The notes beneath the pieces are model-generated. The model made no database searches and was not told the origin of the DNA. It saw only the letters and a list, made by a program, of their open reading frames with translations. From the NCBI RefSeq assembly GCF_006516955.1, contig NZ_VHLG01000021.1, positions 1 to 46,382 of the forward strand: a DNA stretch of 46,382 nt, given 5' to 3'. Shown here piece after piece: positions 8,269 through 16,862 of this stretch. The stretch's first letter is position 1. Each line of letters opens with the position of its first letter. Made by a program: the position numbers and the translations under genes. Origin of the DNA: Martelella alba (lineage in GTDB: Bacteria; Pseudomonadota; Alphaproteobacteria; Rhizobiales; Rhizobiaceae).

Positions 8269-8307
8269 GAAGGCCGCCTTTCTTTTCCCCTCGGAAAGGC
8301 GGCCTTC
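8269..8307. terminator. strong hairpin without a T tract
   Basis: A perfect 14-bp stem (GAAGGCCGCCTTTC / GAAAGGCGGCCTTC) has an 11-base loop. No run of T follows on either strand, so it is not a standard intrinsic terminator. It may stabilise or attenuate a transcript starting at site b, or end the phosphotransferase mRNA. Confidence 0.4.
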
Positions 8308-8367
8308 CTGCACAAATGCAAAACGGCTGAGTGATACCCTTCAGCGCAGCGTGAGGCGTGTGACTAG

Positions 8368-8408
8368 ACCATTGTATAGGTCCGCCAGCCTGCCGGAAAC
8401 GATACGCT
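8368..8408 (+). promoter_or_regulatory. putative regulator box and promoter of the kinase operon (site c)
   Basis: ACCATTGTATAGGTC at 8368-8382 is followed by TGCCGGAAA (8391-8399) and a -10-like GATACG/TACGCT around 8401-8408, 25 bp before the kinase start codon. Placement of the box over the -35 position suggests an activator site. Confidence 0.45.
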
Positions 8409-8432
8409 TGAACCGGAAAGGCGAAATCATTG

Positions 8433-10016
8433 ATGATGCAGCGATTGGAGTGGACATTGGCACAGCAACAGGCAAGTCGCCACGCACGCCTGTTTGCCAC
8501 CTCAACGGTGCTGGTCGCAGCGGTAATTTTCACCGTCGACACCTTCACTGATATCGAGGGCGCGATCGCCGTTCTTTATGCCATTGCGCTTCTTCTCGCC
8601 TCCCAGGCCGTCAGCCGCACTGGCCTTATCCGCTTTGCTGTCATCTTTCTGGTTCTCTCGCTCGTCTCTTTCTTTCTCACCCATGCCAGCGATCCGAGCT
8701 TGCAGACATTTCTGCGCCTCGGGGTCGCATTGGTGGCCCTCGGGCTGACGACCACACTGCTGCTGCGCAATGACCGCGCCAGATCCGCACTGCTCGAAAC
8801 GAATGCCGCCCTCAGACTGAGCGAGGGGCGCTATCGTTCCATCTTCGAACGCACCCGCGTGGCGCTGTGGGAACGCGACTATTCGAAACTCCGCAGCTAT
8901 CTGATGGACCTGAAAGCCCGAGGTTTCGGCGATGTCCGCACCGTTGCCAGACAGGATCCCCAATTCGTCGATCGCTGCATCGGCATGATCAAGATCGTCG
9001 CCGCCAATGAAGCGGCGATCGACCTTCTTGGCTCGTCGGCCACCCGTGCCTCAAATGCCACCATGCGGGATTTCATTCCGCTCAACAGCGAAACCTTTGT
9101 GTCGCTGCTGCAGGCAATCATGAATGGCGCCAGCTATTTCGAAGACAATGCAGAAGTCCTGAATGATGCCGGGGAGCCGAAGATCGTTCTTCTGAGCATC
9201 AGCTTTCCCGAAGAACAGGTCACCTATGACCGGGTAATCGTCAGCATGGTCGATATCACCCAGCGCGAACAGGCCAGACACGCGCTGGCCAAGGCCCAGG
9301 AAGAACTGGCCCGTGCCTCGCGTGCGGCAACAGTCGGCGCGCTCTCCGCCTCGCTCGCCCATGAACTCAACCAGCCGCTCGGCGCCATTGCCGTCAATTC
9401 CCAGACCTTGCTGCGCTGGCTCGATCGCGACCCGCCGGACATGGAAGCGGCCCGACGCTCCGCCGAGCGGATTGCACGGGACAGCCAGCGCACAAGCAAT
9501 ATTCTCAGGAACACGCGGTCGATGCTGTTTTCGCAACCCGGCGAAACCCAGGCTCTCGACCTGACCAGGCTTATCGATGATACGCTGACATTGATGAAAT
9601 ATGATCTCCAGCGGGAAGCGATCACGGTGGAATTCACACATGATACGGCCATACCGGTCATCAGCAGCGGCCGCCTGGAAATCCAGCAGGTGCTGATCAA
9701 TCTGATTTCCAATGCCATCCAGGCCATCAAGGCTGCATCACCGGATCGCCGGGCTCTGGCGATATCGCTCCATGCAGATGCCGGGCGCGACACCATCTCG
9801 ATTACGCTGCACGATACAGGGCACGGACTGAGCGCAGACGCGCTACAGAACCTGTTTACGCCTTTCTTCACGACCAGACAGGATGGCATGGGGATAGGTC
9901 TTTCGATCTGCCGGAGCACGATCGAAGCAAGGGGGGGCACCATCACCGGACACAATCATCCGGACGGCGGCGCTCTGTTCGAAATCACGTTGCCGAAGGA
10001 GACAGCCAGTGCGTGA
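8433..10016 (+). CDS. membrane PAS sensor histidine kinase
   Basis: This is a 527-residue sensor kinase of the inner membrane. Four hydrophobic helices span about residues 20-112, followed by a PAS domain (about 125-280; SEGRYRSIFERTRVALWERD), a dimerisation helix with the phosphorylated histidine in LAHELNQPLGAI (His310), and a catalytic ATPase domain with the N box (LINLISNAIQA) and G boxes (DTGHG, GMGIGLSICRS). Kinases with HELNQPL H-boxes normally pair with FixJ/NarL-type regulators, and one such gene overlaps its 3' end by 8 bp. TTG, ATG and ATG occur in tandem at 8430; the ATG at 8433 is chosen after GGAAAGG at 8415-8421. The stimulus is unknown; the neighbourhood suggests redox or oxidative stress. 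Confidence 0.9.
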   Translation: MMQRLEWTLAQQQASRHARLFATSTVLVAAVIFTVDTFTDIEGAIAVLYAIALLLASQAVSRTGLIRFAVIFLVLSLVSFFLTHASDPSLQTFLRLGVALVALGLTTTLLLRNDRARSALLETNAALRLSEGRYRSIFERTRVALWERDYSKLRSYLMDLKARGFGDVRTVARQDPQFVDRCIGMIKIVAANEAAIDLLGSSATRASNATMRDFIPLNSETFVSLLQAIMNGASYFEDNAEVLNDAGEPKIVLLSISFPEEQVTYDRVIVSMVDITQREQARHALAKAQEELARASRAATVGALSASLAHELNQPLGAIAVNSQTLLRWLDRDPPDMEAARRSAERIARDSQRTSNILRNTRSMLFSQPGETQALDLTRLIDDTLTLMKYDLQREAITVEFTHDTAIPVISSGRLEIQQVLINLISNAIQAIKAASPDRRALAISLHADAGRDTISITLHDTGHGLSADALQNLFTPFFTTRQDGMGIGLSICRSTIEARGGTITGHNHPDGGALFEITLPKETASA

Positions 10017-10689
10017 ACGAAAGAATGCGCAGCCGAAAACCGGGGGCCCCGTCGTCTATATTGTCGATGATGACCTTTCCATGCGTGAATCACTGGTCGA
10101 CCTTTTCCAATCCGTCCAGATTGCCGCGCAGGCCTTTGCCAGTCCGGATGCCTTTCTCGCCGAGGCTGATCTGTCACAGCCGGGCTGTATCGTTCTTGAT
10201 GTCAGGCTCCCCGGCGTCAGCGGTCTGGACTTCCAGTCGCAGCTGGCGCAGGAAGGCAGTACTCATCCGATTATTTTCATGACGGGCTATGGCGATATTT
10301 CCATGAGTGTGCGGGCGATGAAGGCCGGCGCGGTCGACTTTCTGGCAAAACCGTTCCGTGATCAGGATATTCTGGATGCTGCCCTGGCCGCGGTAGAACG
10401 CGACGCTGCCAGCCGCCGCGAACGGGACCGCCATCAGGCGGTCAACAGCCGTTTCGAAACGCTGACACCACGCGAACGCGAGGTCATGGAACGGGTCGTA
10501 CAGGGCCTGATGAACAAGCAGATCGCCTTTGAACTTGGAATCAGTGAAATCACGGTCAAGCTGCACCGCGGCAATGTCATGCGGAAAATGCAGGTCAAAT
10601 CCGTCGCCGAGCTGGTCCGCAACGCCGAACAGACAAATCACGGGGTCTATCCCCAAACGTCAAAACCAACAGCAATACGCGCCGTATGA
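10009..10689 (+). CDS. FixJ-type two-component response regulator
   Basis: This 226-residue regulator has an N-terminal receiver with acidic residues Asp20-22, the phosphorylated Asp64 (IVLDVRLPG), Thr92 and Lys114, and a C-terminal LuxR-type helix-turn-helix (LTPREREVMERVVQGLMNKQIAFELGISEITVKLHRGNVMRKM). The GTG start overlaps the end of the kinase gene, which indicates translational coupling and a cognate pair. The C-terminal 15 residues beyond the HTH look unstructured. It is a close paralogue of the regulator at 16863-17501: the HTH recognition region (EIxVKLHRGNVMRKM) is nearly identical, so the two may read the same DNA box. Confidence 0.92.
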   Translation: MRERKNAQPKTGGPVVYIVDDDLSMRESLVDLFQSVQIAAQAFASPDAFLAEADLSQPGCIVLDVRLPGVSGLDFQSQLAQEGSTHPIIFMTGYGDISMSVRAMKAGAVDFLAKPFRDQDILDAALAAVERDAASRRERDRHQAVNSRFETLTPREREVMERVVQGLMNKQIAFELGISEITVKLHRGNVMRKMQVKSVAELVRNAEQTNHGVYPQTSKPTAIRAV

Positions 10690-10722
10690 TCCCGGCGCGC
10701 ACGGCATGAAAGTCGCACTATC

Positions 10723-11091
10723 GTGACCCAGTCTGCGCTCATCGCAATCGTCGATGATGATCTGGCCATCCGGGAAGCTCTGGATGATCTGGTGAAATCA
10801 CTCGGCTATGAAAGCTGCCTCTTCGCATCGGCAGAAGCCTTTCTCGGCTTCCAGCCACGCGCTGCGGTCGATTGCATGGTGGTTGACGTCAAGATGCCCG
10901 GTCTGAGCGGGCTTGAACTGCAAAGCCGCCTCAATCAGGAGCGCGATCGTCCGCCGATGATCTTCATGACCTCCTACCACGATGATCGCACGCGAACCGC
11001 AGCGCTCGAGGGCGGCGCGCTCGCCTTTCTTGGCAAGCCCGTCGATCTGGCGGTTCTGATCAACTGTATTGAAAAGGCTATCGAAGCCTAG
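10723..11091 (+). CDS. single-domain receiver protein
   Basis: This 122-residue protein consists only of a response-regulator receiver domain: Asp11-13, phosphorylated Asp55 (VVDVKMPG), Thr83 and Lys105 are all present. It has no output domain, so it probably acts by protein contact or as a phosphate sink for the upstream kinase. The GTG start lies 33 bp after the FixJ-type gene and all three genes run in one direction, so they likely form an operon. The receiver resembles those of the FixJ group (FASAEAF, GLSGLELQSRL) more than CheY. Confidence 0.88.
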   Translation: MTQSALIAIVDDDLAIREALDDLVKSLGYESCLFASAEAFLGFQPRAAVDCMVVDVKMPGLSGLELQSRLNQERDRPPMIFMTSYHDDRTRTAALEGGALAFLGKPVDLAVLINCIEKAIEA

Positions 11092-11215
11092 AGCACGGCT
11101 GACCGGATTTTAGCCCGTGAGCCGCCAATGGCGTGATCACGGCCTTTGGCGCGCGCGCGTTCATCCCCTTTTTCGATGTCTTCCCGGCGGTGGCTTTCAC
11201 CTCAGCGCATCCCAA

Positions 11216-11249
11216 ACCAAAGCATAGGTCTGGATGCTTCAGGTATGAT
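11216..11249 (+). promoter_or_regulatory. putative regulator box and promoter (site f)
   Basis: ACCAAAGCATAGGTC at 11216-11230 is followed 13 bp later by TATGAT (11244-11249), a good -10. It precedes the SRPBCC-like/quinone oxidoreductase/antiporter operon by about 140-170 bp. Its last GTC and its ATAGG match the box seen at the other sites; it has GCATAG instead of GTATAG. Confidence 0.4.
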
Positions 11250-11389
11250 TGAGACCACTCCTTTCCGGTGTCAGTCTCAGCACAGCCCGAACAACAGAGC
11301 GGGCGCCACCAATCAAAGGCAAGCGAGATGAGATGTCGCCGGAACCAACCGGCATGCCGCTCGGCCATCCCCCAGGAAAGGACAAAACC

Positions 11390-11941
11390 ATGAAAGCTCT
11401 CACCGACAAGCAGCTGTCATTTTCAGCCTATTCGCACGACCTCGACATTCCCCTCGATCAGATCGATATCGCCGACTGGCTCTTCAACCTGCCGGAAGCG
11501 GAATATCAGCGCTGCTGCCCGCCCGATCACATCTCCTGCGGCGCAACCTTCACCGATGACGGGCGCCGGATGTCGATCAATGTCGAGAAAATCGGAACCG
11601 GACTGGTGATCCAGCATTATGTTGCCGAAGAGGCCACACCCTCCTATTGCCGGATGAATTCCATCTCCGACGTGTTCACCCCCACCGGCGAACGCACGCA
11701 GGTCAATGTGGTTTGGGAACTGATCGCCGAGGCCATTGACGGCAACCGCACGCGCTACACCAATCGCGTCACCAGCCATCCGACCGATGTTTTCATGACC
11801 TTCATCGAAGCCCATGGCCAGACCTTCGAAGAGGCGGCGGCTGCCCGTCAGGCCGCCAGCGGCGACCATAACCATCGCGAAACACCGCTCTTTGCCGAAA
11901 GCATCGCCCGCAAGGCCCGGGCAAAGGCATCAGCAAAGTGA
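11390..11941 (+). CDS. SRPBCC-like hypothetical protein
   Basis: This is a 183-residue cytoplasmic protein. The mixed strand and helix pattern, with a central run (TGERTQVNVVWELIAEAIDGNRTRYTNRV) and a C-terminal helix (FMTFIEAHGQTFEEAAAARQ), fits a START/SRPBCC ligand-binding fold, although I assign this from general shape rather than a diagnostic motif. No catalytic residues are evident. AGGAAAGGACAAAACC precedes the ATG at 11390; the open frame extends 47 codons upstream, but that part is not protein-like. The TGA overlaps the GTG start of the quinone oxidoreductase gene, so the two are translated together and the protein may act with that enzyme. Confidence 0.6.
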   Translation: MKALTDKQLSFSAYSHDLDIPLDQIDIADWLFNLPEAEYQRCCPPDHISCGATFTDDGRRMSINVEKIGTGLVIQHYVAEEATPSYCRMNSISDVFTPTGERTQVNVVWELIAEAIDGNRTRYTNRVTSHPTDVFMTFIEAHGQTFEEAAAARQAASGDHNHRETPLFAESIARKARAKASAK

Positions 11942-12939
11942 AGGCGATCACGTTCGATCAGTTTGGCGGGGCGGATGTTCTCCGCCTTGCTGACGTCCCC
12001 GAACCGGAAATCCGTCCGGATGACCTGCTGGTGAAGGTGAAAGCGCTTGGCGTCAACCGGGCCGATCTGCTTCAGCGTCAGGGCTATTACGGCGGACAGA
12101 CCTATGGCGAAAGCCCGCTGATGGGGCTGGAAGTTGCAGGAGAGGTTTTGATGACCGGAAATAACGTGACGGATATGATGCCGGGCGCCCGGATCATGGC
12201 GATCGTCGGCGGCGGTGCCTATGCCCAGTATGCACGGGTCGATCGTGGCATGGCGGTCGCGATCCCTGACGGTTTCGGCTTCATTGAAGCCGCAGCCGTG
12301 ATGGAATCCTTCGTCACCGCCTGGGAGGCGCTCGTCCATCTGGGCGAACTTAGCCCCGGCTGTTCGGTCCTCATTCATGCCGCCGCCGGCGGTATTGGCT
12401 CGGCGGCCGTCCAGATCGCCCATGCGCTCGGCACGCGGGTGTTCGCTACGGCGTCGCAGGACCGGCGACAGCAGGTGATGGCACTCGGCGCAGAGGCGGT
12501 CTTCGATTACCGGACCGAGGATTTCGTGGCAGGCCTTCATGCGCTGACGGGTGGTCTGGGCGTCGATGTGATCATCGATTTCGTCGGTGGCGACTATCTC
12601 AGTCGCAATCTTCGCAGTCTTCGCCCCGGCGGACGGCTGGTTCAGGTCGGGCTGCTCAGTGGTGAGGACACGGCCGAAATTCCGCTGGCCCTGCTGCTCC
12701 ACAATCACCTGCGCATTATCGGCACGGTGATGAAATCGAGAAGCATGGAGGAAAAGCGCGCAATGGTACGCCGCTTTGCCGAAAACGGCCTGCCGATGTT
12801 TGCCGATGGGCGTCTCAAACCCGTCATCTGGCAGAGCTTCCCGCTCGATCAGGCCGCCAGAGCCCATCAGGCGATGGAGACCGGACACGGTTTCGGCAAG
12901 ATCGTCCTGACGATCGACCATGAGGCCTGCGGCCCCTGA
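11938..12939 (+). CDS. NAD(P)H:quinone oxidoreductase (zinc-independent MDR family)
   Basis: This is a 333-residue medium-chain reductase of the quinone oxidoreductase/PIG3 type. An N-terminal GroES-like domain carries VNRADLLQRQGYY and the PLMGLEVAGEV motif, and a Rossmann domain carries the nucleotide loop HAAAGGIGSAAVQIA. The zinc-binding cysteines of alcohol dehydrogenases are absent, as expected. The enzyme would reduce quinones or other electrophilic carbonyls with NADPH in the cytoplasm, a role in redox defence. The GTG start overlaps the preceding stop codon. The antiporter gene follows closely; its long open frame even overlaps this gene's end. Confidence 0.9.
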   Translation: MKAITFDQFGGADVLRLADVPEPEIRPDDLLVKVKALGVNRADLLQRQGYYGGQTYGESPLMGLEVAGEVLMTGNNVTDMMPGARIMAIVGGGAYAQYARVDRGMAVAIPDGFGFIEAAAVMESFVTAWEALVHLGELSPGCSVLIHAAAGGIGSAAVQIAHALGTRVFATASQDRRQQVMALGAEAVFDYRTEDFVAGLHALTGGLGVDVIIDFVGGDYLSRNLRSLRPGGRLVQVGLLSGEDTAEIPLALLLHNHLRIIGTVMKSRSMEEKRAMVRRFAENGLPMFADGRLKPVIWQSFPLDQAARAHQAMETGHGFGKIVLTIDHEACGP

Positions 12940-12985
12940 AAGGCCGCCCGCCCCTTCCTCCTCCGTCGACAGCAAGGCCCGTTTC

Positions 12986-14521
12986 ATGTCCATCGAACAG
13001 GATTACGAGGTTCTGGTTGTCCTGTTGATGGCCGTCCTCGCTCTGGTGCTGGTTGCCCGCTATTTCCGCCTGCCTGCAGCCGCCGCGCTGATCCTCGGCG
13101 GCCTGGCGCTGGCCTTCATTCCGACGCTGCCCGTCGTGACCTTTGATCCCGATCTGGTGATGGTGGTTTTTCTGCCGCCGCTCCTTCTCAGCAGCGCCTA
13201 TCAGACGGTCTGGCTGGATTTCAAACAGTATTTCGCCGCCATTACCTCGCTTGCCGTCGGCGCCGTCGTCTTCACAACGCTGTCGACGGCCTGCGTCGTT
13301 CACTGGATAAGGCCGGATCTGCCCTGGTCCACGGCCTTCACCCTGGGTGCCGTCGTTTCGCCGCCCGATGCCGTCGCCGTCAAGGCCGTGCTGGATCGGC
13401 TCAATCTTCCCAACCGGGTCTCAACCGTCCTGACCGGCGAGAGCCTGATCAATGATGCCAGCGGTCTGGTCCTGTTTCACTTCGCCCTCACCTCAGCCAT
13501 CAGTGGAACCTTCAGCCTGCCCGAGGCGATTGGCTCCTTTCTCCATATCGCGATTGGCGGCATCGCCTTCGGCTTTGGTTTCGGCTGGATCGCGCTGAAC
13601 CTGCTCCGGCGTTTCGGCAATAGCGAGCTTATTGTCACCGGCACACTGCTTCTGGCGACCGTCTCCTACATGCTGTCGGACCGGCTGGGTTTTTCGGGCG
13701 TTCTGGCAACGGTCACCACCGGATTGATGCTGGGCTGGCAGCAGCACGAAATCTATTCGGCTCCAACCCGCATGCGCGCCGAGGCCTTCTGGCGGGTGCT
13801 CGTCTTTCTGCTGGAATCGCTGCTCTTCGTGCTGATCGGTCTGGCACTTCGGCAGGCGCTGACCGGTTTTGCCAGCGTCGCTGACGGGCTTCACCGCCTG
13901 GCCCTGCCGGTCGCCGGCGTGGTGCTGAGCGTTATAGGGGCCCGTTTTGTCTGGCTTGTCGGGTCAGACCTCTGCCTTTCCGTTCTCCAGCGGTTCGGCG
14001 TTTCTTCGAAAGAGCGCCCTTCGCTGCCGATGACCATCATTGTCAGCTGGGCCGGCATGCGCGGCGTGGTGACGCTCACCGCAGCGCTGTCCCTGCCGCT
14101 GACCTTTCCCGGCCGAAATCTCGTTCTGGCATCGGCTTTCGGCGTGATCCTGGTGACGGTGCTGGTGCAGGCAACAACACTGCCGCTGCTGATCAGCCTG
14201 TTTCCTTCCATCTCCCGGCAAAGCAAATCCGAACTCGGCAGAGAAGAAGCGCTGGTGCGCCGGAAGATTGCCGCGAAACAGCGCAAGGCCTTCGCCGCTT
14301 ATGCCGCAAAGCTGTCTGCAGCCAGAACCGCCGCTCCCGGCGACGGACAAGTCCAGGCCCGGCTTGCGGCGATCAGCGCGGGGCGCAGGGAAATGCTGAG
14401 ACTGTATCGCCGTGGTCAGATCTCCGACAGTATCATGGAGCATATTGAAGAGGATCTCGATCTGCAGGAAATCGCCGTCCGGCGGCAGCTCGACGATGCC
14501 GCATCGAAGGGTGGCCCCTGA
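12986..14521 (+). CDS. CPA1-family Na+/H+ antiporter
   Basis: This 511-residue inner-membrane antiporter has about 12 hydrophobic helices in the first 410 residues and a charged cytoplasmic tail of about 100 residues. Family signatures are FLPPLLLSSAYQT, VVSPPDAVAVKAVL, the ion-binding GESLINDASGLVLF, and WAGMRGVVTLTAALSLP. It would exchange cytoplasmic Na+ or K+ for protons and so control pH or salt. An in-frame ATG at 12920 overlapping the quinone oxidoreductase gene would add 22 polar residues; the ATG at 12986 begins the membrane-like sequence and is preferred, although its ribosome binding site is weak. It is the last gene of a three-gene operon that ends in a good terminator. Confidence 0.9.
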   Translation: MSIEQDYEVLVVLLMAVLALVLVARYFRLPAAAALILGGLALAFIPTLPVVTFDPDLVMVVFLPPLLLSSAYQTVWLDFKQYFAAITSLAVGAVVFTTLSTACVVHWIRPDLPWSTAFTLGAVVSPPDAVAVKAVLDRLNLPNRVSTVLTGESLINDASGLVLFHFALTSAISGTFSLPEAIGSFLHIAIGGIAFGFGFGWIALNLLRRFGNSELIVTGTLLLATVSYMLSDRLGFSGVLATVTTGLMLGWQQHEIYSAPTRMRAEAFWRVLVFLLESLLFVLIGLALRQALTGFASVADGLHRLALPVAGVVLSVIGARFVWLVGSDLCLSVLQRFGVSSKERPSLPMTIIVSWAGMRGVVTLTAALSLPLTFPGRNLVLASAFGVILVTVLVQATTLPLLISLFPSISRQSKSELGREEALVRRKIAAKQRKAFAAYAAKLSAARTAAPGDGQVQARLAAISAGRREMLRLYRRGQISDSIMEHIEEDLDLQEIAVRRQLDDAASKGGP

Positions 14522-14572
14522 ACAATAGCCAGCGCGACCAGTCATTCCGCCCAGCTTTCCGGGCGCAACAAG

Positions 14573-14608
14573 AGGCTGCCCGAAATGACATTTCGGGCAG
14601 CCTTTATC
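14573..14608 (+). terminator. rho-independent terminator after the antiporter gene
   Basis: A perfect 14-bp stem (AGGCTGCCCGAAAT / ATTTCGGGCAGCCT) with a GAC loop is followed by TTATCTCC. It lies between convergent genes and may also serve the minus-strand monooxygenase transcript. Confidence 0.75.
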
Positions 14609-14630
14609 TCCCGTTCCAGCCGGGAAGCGC

Positions 14631-15680
14631 CTATGCTGATTGCGGAAAATGCTCAGCAAGCGTGCTGATCGTGAATTCGCGATTGGGCGCGCGCCGCACG
14701 TCCTGATCAGCAAAGGCCGCGGCCACGGGATTGATCATGATCTCGGAGACGTCGAGCGCCTGCGCCAGGCGGGCAATGCCGTCAGCAACGCGATCCGGTG
14801 AGCCGATGATCCACGAGCGCTTGAACATGCGCACCAGTTCTGAATAGCGGTCCGGGAATGCGCGCCGATCGGCATCTTCCGCCAGCATTTGCGGCTGAAC
14901 CGGCTCTCCGGATCGGAATGCGGACATGAAAAAGAGCTGCGGCCTTGCCAGACGCTCAGCCTCCGCGTCACTGCTGCCGACCACCACGATCACGGAAACA
15001 AGGACCTTCGGCGCCGCCAGATAGGGACTCGGCCTGAAGCGTTCCCGATAGAGCCCGATCGCCTCTTTGGCGCCTTCCGCGCGGATATGATAGCCGAAGG
15101 CGTAGGGCAATCCCAGTTCTGCGGCCACGGCGGCCGAATAGGATGATGTTCCCAGGATCCAGACATCCGCAGCGCTGCTGGCCGAGACGACAGCTTTGAA
15201 GGACAGTTCACGGCCGCCCTCCATCACCTTCAGACCGTCCGGCCTGTTCATTGCGATCAGGCTGGCAAGATCGCCGAGATAGGCCTCTTCGGATTTCATT
15301 TCAGTGCCACCGCGCAACAGCGACCCTGTCGCCCAGTCCGTGCCGGTTGACCGTCCGATGCCGAGATCGACCCGGCCGGGAAAGCAGGCTTCGACGAGCC
15401 CCATCTGTTCGGCAACCAGAAAGGGCGGATAATGCGCCAGCAATACGCAGCCTCCGATCCGGATCCGCTGCGTCGATGCCCCGACAACCGGCGCGAAGCT
15501 TGCCGTCTGGCTGGCAGCAACCGCAGCGACATTGTGGTGCTCGGCCAGCCAGTAGCGATGATAGCCGAGGGCGTCGCCGAGCCTGGCCAGTTCGAGCATG
15601 GAACTGAAGCAGTCGGAGGCGGACTGGTTGGAACGGATCGGGCCAATGTCGAGAATGGAAAGTGTGAGTGTCTTGTTCAT
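14631..15680 (-). CDS. luciferase-like (LLM class) flavin-dependent monooxygenase 1
   Basis: This 349-residue TIM-barrel flavoenzyme belongs to the bacterial luciferase-like family. It would use reduced FMN or F420-type cofactor and oxygen on an unknown organic substrate. Seen motifs are the N-terminal strand LTLSILDIGPI, YHRYWLAEHHNVAAVAASQT (the conserved AEHH), GGCVLLAHYPPFLVAEQ, and FPGRVDLGIGRSTGTD. It starts three bases after the stop of a homologous gene, so the two are probably translated together and may form a heterodimer, as luciferase subunits do, or act on related substrates. Confidence 0.88.
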   Translation of the reverse strand: MNKTLTLSILDIGPIRSNQSASDCFSSMLELARLGDALGYHRYWLAEHHNVAAVAASQTASFAPVVGASTQRIRIGGCVLLAHYPPFLVAEQMGLVEACFPGRVDLGIGRSTGTDWATGSLLRGGTEMKSEEAYLGDLASLIAMNRPDGLKVMEGGRELSFKAVVSASSAADVWILGTSSYSAAVAAELGLPYAFGYHIRAEGAKEAIGLYRERFRPSPYLAAPKVLVSVIVVVGSSDAEAERLARPQLFFMSAFRSGEPVQPQMLAEDADRRAFPDRYSELVRMFKRSWIIGSPDRVADGIARLAQALDVSEIMINPVAAAFADQDVRRAPNREFTISTLAEHFPQSA

Positions 15681-15683
15681 GGT

Positions 15684-16664
15684 CTACGCCACAAGCCGAT
15701 CGGCAATCTGGTGAAAGGCGCGGACCTTGTCCTCGATATCAAAGGTCATCATGGTGATCATGACCTCATCGGCGTCATAGGCCGCCGCGCGCGCACGGAT
15801 CCCGGCAGCAACGTCATCGATCAGCCCTGTCACCTCGCGATTGGCGATCATGCCGAGATAGGCGGCCTGTCGATCCGAAAACGCAAGCGCCCTCAGGCCA
15901 TCGGGGGCCGGAACCACCTTCGGATAGCTACCGCTGTCGCGCATGAGCCTAAAGTAATCCGACGCCTTCTTCATGTCGGCAAGCTTTTCTGTCGTATCGG
16001 CGGTGACACAATTCAGCGCGATGAGCACGCGCGGCTCGGGAAATTCCGGCGAGGGGCGGAAAGTCTCGCGATAGCGTCGGACCGCCGCTTCTGTCGCTGC
16101 CGGATTGATGAACAGCGCGATCGCCAACCCCATTCCTCTTTCGGCGGCCAGCCGGCCGCTGTCAGGATGGCCGCCGGCGGAGAGAAGCCAGAGAGGCGGC
16201 GCGCCGGTGACATCCGGCATGGCGGTGGTTTGGGGATAGCCGCCGTGGAAGAACCGCTCCAGCTGCGCGACCTGATCTGGAAAATCGATCCCCTTTGGCG
16301 GATTGAGGAAGAGCGTTGCCTGAGGATCACCGCCGCTCGCCCGGCCGACACCGCAATCGACCCGCCCGGGAAACAGGGCTTCAAGAACGCGGAAGTTTTC
16401 AGCAACCTTGTAGGCGCTGTAATTGGGCAGCATCACACCGCCCGAGCCAAGACGGATCCGATCCGTCTTTGCGCCGACCGCCGCGAGCAGAACCTCAGGC
16501 GATGACCCCTGAAGGATGCTCATATTGTGGTGTTCGGAAAGCCAGAACCGCTCATAGCCGAGATAATCCGCTTCGCGGGCGAGCCAGACGGTATTCTGGA
16601 TGGCATCTGCAGCCGTACTGTTTTCTGACAGGGCTGATTGTTCAAGTATCGAGATTTTCACCAC
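15684..16664 (-). CDS. luciferase-like (LLM class) flavin-dependent monooxygenase 2
   Basis: This 326-residue enzyme is a paralogue of its downstream neighbour. The same family hallmarks are present: ISILEQSAL, YERFWLSEHHNMSILQGSSP, GSGGVMLPNYSAYKVAENF and FPGRVDCGVGRASGGD. It is the first gene of the pair. A copy of the shared regulator box lies 139-153 bp upstream with a -10-like CTAAAC about 22 bp after it, which suggests control by a FixJ-type regulator. Substrate unknown; no flavin reductase gene is adjacent, so reduced flavin would come from elsewhere. Confidence 0.88.
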   Translation of the reverse strand: MVKISILEQSALSENSTAADAIQNTVWLAREADYLGYERFWLSEHHNMSILQGSSPEVLLAAVGAKTDRIRLGSGGVMLPNYSAYKVAENFRVLEALFPGRVDCGVGRASGGDPQATLFLNPPKGIDFPDQVAQLERFFHGGYPQTTAMPDVTGAPPLWLLSAGGHPDSGRLAAERGMGLAIALFINPAATEAAVRRYRETFRPSPEFPEPRVLIALNCVTADTTEKLADMKKASDYFRLMRDSGSYPKVVPAPDGLRALAFSDRQAAYLGMIANREVTGLIDDVAAGIRARAAAYDADEVMITMMTFDIEDKVRAFHQIADRLVA

Positions 16665-16777
16665 ATATCCTTTCAGGAAGGTGGCGACTGCCGGTCTGCA
16701 ACCGGCAGAACGTGGCCGGTTTCAGCAGGGGATGGTCGCCAGGACAGCCCGGATGGGCCGGGAAACACTGTGGTGAA

Positions 16778-16817
16778 GTTTAGGCGCGCCAGCGGCCCGT
16801 CATAACTATACGAGGGT
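16778..16817 (-). promoter_or_regulatory. putative regulator box and promoter of the monooxygenase pair (site d)
   Basis: On the minus strand 16817-16803 reads ACCCTCGTATAGTTA, and CTAAAC (16783-16778) stands about 22 bp after the GTATAG. The first 12 bases fit the shared box well. Confidence 0.45.
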
Positions 16818-16862
16818 TTAGCCGATCTGCACCAATGGTTGCTCCAGGCGTGTACAGCCTGC

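Larger units (their letters stand above)
8071..8432. other. 362-bp regulatory region before the sensor kinase
   Basis: No gene is seen. It holds two copies of the shared box, each followed 8-10 bp later by TGCCGGAAA, and a strong perfect hairpin between them. These are listed separately. Confidence 0.5.

Noticed and set aside
11848-12993. 381-codon minus-strand frame opposite the quinone oxidoreductase
   Set aside because: The plus strand encodes a well-recognised reductase; the minus frame is histidine- and arginine-rich shadow sequence.
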